Assembly (NCBI GenBank): GCA_020201035.1
Contig: JAIVHO010000004.1
Location: 23,405 to 62,115, forward strand
Length of the DNA stretch: 38,711 bases
Direction of reading: 5' to 3'
Source: Bacteroidales bacterium
Lineage (GTDB): Bacteria; Bacteroidota; Bacteroidia; Bacteroidales; VadinHA17
Shown: piece by piece, positions 34,897 to 38,711 of the stretch
Layout of the letters: each line of letters opens with the position of its first letter
Position numbering within the stretch: position 1 is the stretch's first letter
Made by a program: the position numbers and the translations under genes
The notes under the pieces: model-generated
The model's database searches: none
What the model was told of the DNA's origin: nothing
What the model saw: the letters and a program-made list of their open reading frames with translations, nothing else

Positions 34897-36456
34897 ATGT
34901 ACAGGACACATACATGCGGAGAGCTGAATATCAGTGATGTGGGAGAAGAGGTAACACTGGCAGGATGGGTTCATAAATCGCGTGATCTGGGTGGGATGAC
35001 ATTTATTGATCTTCGCGACAGGTACGGTAAAACCCAGCTTGTTTTTAATATGGAGAGTAACCCCGAACTGTGCCGGGAGGCAAGGGAGCTGGGGCGTGAA
35101 TTTGTAATCTCGGTTACCGGGATGGTTGCCGAAAGAAGTAATAAAAACCTGTCGATCAAGACCGGTGAGATTGAAATCAATGTTCAGAAATTCGGGATAC
35201 TGAACCGTAGTGAGCTGCCACCCTTTACTATTGAAAATGACACTGACGGAGGCGATGAGCTGAGGATGAAGTACAGATACCTTGATCTGCGAAGGGAGCC
35301 GGTGCGCAACAATCTTATTCACAGGCATAATATGGCCCGGGAGGTACGGCTTTACCTCGACAGTCAGGGTTTTATTGAGGTGGAGACTCCTGTTCTTATA
35401 AAATCAACACCTGAGGGAGCACGTGACTTTGTTGTCCCATCCAGAATACACAGCGGGGAGTTTTATGCACTGCCGCAGTCACCGCAGACCTTCAAGCAGC
35501 TTCTTATGGTTTCCGGATTTGACCGTTATTTCCAGATTGTTAAATGTTTCAGGGACGAGGATCTGCGTGCCGACAGGCAGCCGGAGTTTACACAGATTGA
35601 TTGCGAGATGTCTTTTGTTGAGCAGGAGGATGTGCTCAATACTTTTGAAGGGCTGGCAAAGCATCTTTTTAAGGTTGTGAAGAAGATGGAGCCAGAGGGC
35701 CAGTTTATAAGGATGCCATACATCGATGCCATGGAGTATTATGGCACTGATAAGCCTGATCTGAGATTTGGAATGAAGATATGCCGGCTGACTGAAGCAG
35801 TTAAAGGGAAGGGTTTTCCTGTTTTTGACAGTGCTGAATATACGGGTGCCATAGTGGTTCCCGGAGCTGCTTCCATGACCCGTAAGGATGTTGACCAGCT
35901 GACTGAATGGGTCAAGAGGCCACAGATAGGTGCGGGCGGACTGGTATACCTGAGAGATCCTGAGAAATTTGCACCGTTGTGGGTTATTGATTTTCCACTT
36001 TTTGAGTGGGATGAGGAGAGTGGGAGGTTCTATGCAATGCATCATCCCTTTACCTCTCCCAAAAAGGAAGATATCCCACTGATGAAAACTGACCCGGGAT
36101 CGGTCAGGGCAAATGCCTACGACCTTGTAATTAACGGCGTTGAAATCGGGGGAGGTTCAATCAGGATTCATGACAGGGAATTACAGAAGCTTATGTTCTC
36201 CACACTTGGCTTTACCGAAGAAGAGGCAGAGAAGCAGTTCGGGTTTCTTCTCAATGCATTCAGGTACGGGGCTCCTCCACATGGTGGGGTGGCTTTTGGT
36301 TTTGACAGATGGGTCTCCCTGTTTGCCGGTTCAGAGACAATCAGGGACTTTATCGCATTCCCAAAAAACAATTCAGGAAGGGATGTAATGATTGATACGC
36401 CTGCATCCATATCCGAAGATCAGCTTAAGGAACTCTCTATTAAACTGGTGAAGTAA
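34897..36456 (+). CDS. aspS: Aspartyl-tRNA synthetase with shortened insertion domain
   Basis: 519 residues. The OB-fold anticodon domain (1-105), class II motif 2 ([16 protein letters not shown]) and motif 3 (G-F-D-R-W) are intact. Bacterial AspRS is normally about 585-590 residues. The difference lies in the GAD insertion domain: after G-A-G-G-L-V-Y-L (residues 345-352) the sequence passes almost directly to [14 protein letters not shown], skipping about 65 residues present in E. coli and Bacteroides enzymes. The join is in frame and all catalytic parts remain, so the enzyme should charge tRNA-Asp. Confidence 0.96.
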   Translation: MYRTHTCGELNISDVGEEVTLAGWVHKSRDLGGMTFIDLRDRYGKTQLVFNMESNPELCREARELGREFVISVTGMVAERSNKNLSIKTGEIEINVQKFGILNRSELPPFTIENDTDGGDELRMKYRYLDLRREPVRNNLIHRHNMAREVRLYLDSQGFIEVETPVLIKSTPEGARDFVVPSRIHSGEFYALPQSPQTFKQLLMVSGFDRYFQIVKCFRDEDLRADRQPEFTQIDCEMSFVEQEDVLNTFEGLAKHLFKVVKKMEPEGQFIRMPYIDAMEYYGTDKPDLRFGMKICRLTEAVKGKGFPVFDSAEYTGAIVVPGAASMTRKDVDQLTEWVKRPQIGAGGLVYLRDPEKFAPLWVIDFPLFEWDEESGRFYAMHHPFTSPKKEDIPLMKTDPGSVRANAYDLVINGVEIGGGSIRIHDRELQKLMFSTLGFTEEEAEKQFGFLLNAFRYGAPPHGGVAFGFDRWVSLFAGSETIRDFIAFPKNNSGRDVMIDTPASISEDQLKELSIKLVK

Positions 36457-36465
36457 ATATTTTCT

Positions 36466-36690
36466 GCTTCCTGGAGTCTGCGGTCGTAAGGTATTTTGAG
36501 GTAACAGAGCAATGAGGCTGAAATTATCTGCCTTGGGAGTCTGCGATCGTAAGGTATTTTGAGATAACAGAGTAATGAGGCTGAAATTATCTGCCTTGGG
36601 AGTCTGCGACCGTAAGGTATTTTGAGATAACAGAGCAATGAGGCTGAAATTATCTGCTTCAGGGTCTGTTACCGTAATAATATTTCGCAT
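36466..36690. repeat. 63-bp tandem repeat, three copies plus a fragment
   Basis: Units at 36466-36529 (64 bp), 36530-36592 and 36593-36655 (63 bp each), and a diverged partial from 36656 to about 36690. Each contains AGATAACAG then CTG-AAA-TTATCT, able to form a 9-bp stem with a 3-base bulge. In unit one A becomes G in the stem, keeping a G-U pair. The rest of the 355-bp spacer holds the promoter of the next gene. The minus strand reads open through the array, but I do not regard it as coding. Confidence 0.92.
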
Positions 36691-36729
36691 AACATCGGGT
36701 TGTGGTAAACATTATCAGTTTTATAGCCG

Positions 36730-36759
36730 TTTAACTCTGATATATATTTAATATCTTTG
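36730..36759 (+). promoter_or_regulatory. Promoter of the 36812 gene
   Basis: TATCTTTG at 36752-36759 is a full -7 match, with TTTA at 36730-36733 as an imperfect -33 element. The predicted leader of about 45 bases contains AACCTAAAC (36794-36802), 9 bases before the start codon. Confidence 0.6.
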
Positions 36760-36811
36760 GTTGGATCAGATCATTGCACCTAAATGATTTACTAACCTAA
36801 ACTCTCCAAAA

Positions 36812-37729
36812 ATGGAAGAACCTAAAAAGAATTTCACGACTTCAGTTCTAAAGCTGTCTCTTATTCTGGCATTACTGCTGGGAATAAATCATCAGACTCT
36901 CTTTTCGCAGGATGTAAGCGGGGAACTCCAAAAAACATATGTAGTCAAGCTGCGTGACGGAGGAAGTATTACAGGTGTGCTGGTTTCAGAATCATCGAGC
37001 CAGATAGTGCTTGAGTCAGCATCGGCAGGAACAGTTACCCTGAACAAGTCACAGATAGCTTCAATGACACTGGTGTCATCAGGGGATGCACTCAAGGGGT
37101 GGTATGCTAATCCTAATCCAACGAAGTACCTTATCGGGAGTTCTGCCATTCCTCTTAACAAGGGCGAGGGTTACTATCAGAACACCTGGCTCTTCTTTAA
37201 CTCAGTAAACTACGCTTTTACTGACTATTTCAGTCTGGCCGGAGGTATGGAGATCTTTTCAATCTTTGCAGGCTCTGATGGGCCGTATGCATTTTACCTT
37301 AATCCGAAGGTTTCTTTCAAGGTGGCTGATAATTTCTATGCCGGAGGTAATATTCTGTACGCAAACACCTTAAGAACCGTAGAGGATTTTGCAGGGCTGG
37401 GAACCCTGAACGGATTTGCCACATATGGTAATGAGAATTCCAATATTACTGCAGCTATGGGCTGGGGTTTTGCTGAGGGTGAGTTTACCGCAAAGCCATT
37501 GATTACTGTGTCCGGTATGACACGGATCAGCAGAAGGATAGGCTTTGTAAGTGAAAACTGGTTTATTCCTGAAGTGGGTGACGGTGGCAGTTATTACGGA
37601 ATCTTCTCATACGGAATACGGTTTATGGGAGAGAATCTCTCTGTTGACCTGGCATTTATAAATAATCCTGATATTGCCGAAGCACTGATAATAGGGGTAC
37701 CGTTCCTTGATTTTGTGTTTAATTTCTAG
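36812..37729 (+). CDS. Exported protein, predicted outer-membrane beta-barrel
   Basis: 305 residues. An N-terminal hydrophobic stretch (about 13-32) ending L-F-S-Q looks like a signal peptide. Residues about 41-90 (V-V-K-L-R-D-G-G-S-I-T-G-V-L-V-S-E-S-S-S-Q-I-V-L-E-S) form a short beta domain seen at the front of several Bacteroidota envelope proteins. The remainder alternates polar and hydrophobic residues with many Gly and aromatic positions and ends F-L-D-F-V-F-N-F, with a C-terminal Phe as in barrel proteins. No specific family is recognised. It has its own promoter and a terminator, so it appears to be a single-gene unit. Confidence 0.85.
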   Translation: MEEPKKNFTTSVLKLSLILALLLGINHQTLFSQDVSGELQKTYVVKLRDGGSITGVLVSESSSQIVLESASAGTVTLNKSQIASMTLVSSGDALKGWYANPNPTKYLIGSSAIPLNKGEGYYQNTWLFFNSVNYAFTDYFSLAGGMEIFSIFAGSDGPYAFYLNPKVSFKVADNFYAGGNILYANTLRTVEDFAGLGTLNGFATYGNENSNITAAMGWGFAEGEFTAKPLITVSGMTRISRRIGFVSENWFIPEVGDGGSYYGIFSYGIRFMGENLSVDLAFINNPDIAEALIIGVPFLDFVFNF

Positions 37730-37772
37730 GCGGATACTTTATTTCCGGGAGAATACTTTTTCTGATAAACTT

Positions 37773-37813
37773 ATCCGGAGGGTTGGCAGTATTGCTGACT
37801 TTCCGGATTTTTT
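37773..37813. terminator. Terminator between convergent genes
   Basis: ATCCGGA (37773-37779) pairs with TCCGGAT (37802-37808), with extra pairing inside, then six T residues on the plus strand. It reaches the miaB stop codon. Confidence 0.75.
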
Positions 37814-38711
37814 ATATTACATCACCTATCAGGGTTGCGGAAGTACAGGATGTAACCATAACCTGCACATAATCTCCGGGGGTGATGTTATTACGCGGGA
37901 ACACAACCACCTTATTCTGAGAGGTACGGCCTGATAACTGCTCTTTTGATTTTTTGGAAACCCCCTCTGCCAGTACTTCGAATGTTTTCCCGACATCCCT
38001 CTTCTTGCTTTCGAGGCTCAGCCTGTTCTGCAGTTCAATTATCCCGTTAAGTCTTCTTGTCTTTATCTCATCAGGTACATCATCAGGGTTATGCCTTGCT
38101 GCACTTGTTCCTGGTCGCTCGCTGTACTTGAACATATAGGCAAAATCATAACCGGCCCACTCCATAAGTGAAAGTGACTGAAGATGATCCTCCTCCGTTT
38201 CACTGCTGAAGCCTGTAATCATATCTGTTGAAACGGAACATTCGGGGACTATCTCCCTGATAGCGCTGATACGGTTCATATACCACTCACGGTCATATTT
38301 CCTGTTCATCAGCTTCAGTATCCTGCTGCTTCCGCTCTGTGCCGGAAGATGGATATGTTTACATATATTACTGTATTCTGCCATGGTACGCAAAACATCG
38401 TCACTCATATCCTTTGGATGAGAGGTGGAAAAGCGCACTCTCATAAGGGGATTCAGTGATGCAACCATTCCCAGAAGTTCATGGAAACGGATATCGCGAG
38501 CTCCGTTGCCGTAATGGAAGGAATCAACATTCTGCCCCAGCAGGGTTACTTCACGGTATCCTGCATCAATAAGGTCATTCACCTCCCTTAATATTGTTTC
38601 GGGATCACGGCTTCTCTCAGCACCACGGGTATAGGGAACCACGCAGTAGGAGCACATATTGTTGCACCCTCTCATTATTGATACAAATGATGACACCCCG
38701 TTACGGTCCAT
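37812..38711 (-). CDS. miaB: tRNA methylthiotransferase MiaB (5' part outside window)
   Basis: Only the C-terminal 299 residues are present; the frame runs off the right edge. The radical SAM cluster motif is C-N-N-M-C-S-Y-C, in the stretch S-I-M-R-G-C-N-N-M-C-S-Y-C-V-V-P-Y-T-R-G. A TRAM RNA-binding domain occupies the last 60 residues. MiaB adds a methylthio group to isopentenyl-A37 in tRNAs reading codons that start with U. The V-P-Y-T-R-G and R-S-R-D-P wording fits MiaB better than its relatives MtaB or RimO. Confidence 0.93.
   Translation of the reverse strand: MDRNGVSSFVSIMRGCNNMCSYCVVPYTRGAERSRDPETILREVNDLIDAGYREVTLLGQNVDSFHYGNGARDIRFHELLGMVASLNPLMRVRFSTSHPKDMSDDVLRTMAEYSNICKHIHLPAQSGSSRILKLMNRKYDREWYMNRISAIREIVPECSVSTDMITGFSSETEEDHLQSLSLMEWAGYDFAYMFKYSERPGTSAARHNPDDVPDEIKTRRLNGIIELQNRLSLESKKRDVGKTFEVLAEGVSKKSKEQLSGRTSQNKVVVFPRNNITPGDYVQVMVTSCTSATLIGDVI

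Noticed and set aside
35479-36045. 188-codon open frame antisense to aspS
   Set aside because: It lies wholly inside a highly conserved gene and shows no recognisable domain.
36373-36690. Open frame on the minus strand through the 63-bp repeats (105 residues, repeated 21-residue units)
   Set aside because: It runs antisense into the end of aspS, unit one carries a one-base length change, there is no promoter or signal, and the open frame follows simply from a repeat length divisible by three.
36466-36690. CRISPR-like array
   Set aside because: The units are contiguous with no unique spacers and there are no cas genes.

Overview
The window looks like chromosomal DNA of a member of the Bacteroidota, probably in or near the Bacteroidales/Marinilabiliales. 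The evidence is a TonB-dependent receptor with an N-terminal carboxypeptidase-like domain, a type IX secretion C-terminal sorting domain, a GSCFA protein, an RprX/RprY-like two-component pair, an IPExxxVDY-type protein beside rnc, the acpP-fabF-rnc order, and several promoters with the TAnnTTTG -7 box of this phylum. Most of it is housekeeping sequence. I see no rRNA, CRISPR array, prophage or complete insertion sequence.

Layout. 1-4.9 kb: 3' part of a GSCFA gene, a TonB-dependent receptor, an unassigned lipoprotein, a repeat-bearing spacer and a tiny stand-alone T9SS sorting-domain protein. 4.9-9.5 kb: kdsB (minus), then a plus-strand run of a receiver-less sigma-54 activator, lptE, a repeat-containing protein and secG. 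9.5-13.6 kb: groES-groEL, behind a good candidate sigma-54 promoter, and lepA. 13.6-16.5 kb: an RprXY-like pair (minus) and a 582-bp spacer holding a promoter box, a strong hairpin, TTTAGG-like arrays and a possible 22-codon gene. 16.4-19.7 kb: acpP-fabF-rnc plus two small genes (minus). 19.9-24.4 kb: purN (plus) converging on an M23 peptidase gene and leuS (minus). 24.5-24.9 kb: tRNA-Arg(CCG) with its own promoter and terminator, followed by a degenerate GC-rich partial copy. 24.9-27.3 kb: an ExbB/ExbD-type operon. 27.4-33.7 kb: tRNA-Ser(GGA), ansA, tatD, and two glutamate dehydrogenase genes flanking dprA. 33.7-38.7 kb: a small membrane protein, tadA, aspS with a shortened insertion domain, a 63-bp tandem repeat, an outer-membrane-type protein and the 3' part of miaB.

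How the genes work together. Envelope functions recur: Kdo activation (kdsB), LPS assembly (lptE), Sec translocation (secG), energy transduction to TonB-type receptors (exbB/exbD) and a cell-wall peptidase. Translation and RNA functions form the other large group: lepA, leuS, aspS, tadA, miaB, rnc and two tRNAs. No complete new system is evident. The best leads are the tRNA-Arg pseudo-copy with an 81-bp insertion at the T-loop position, the promoter-hairpin-micro-ORF arrangement upstream of the RprXY-like genes, the candidate sigma-54 promoter of groESL, the structured 63-bp repeat and the shortened AspRS.
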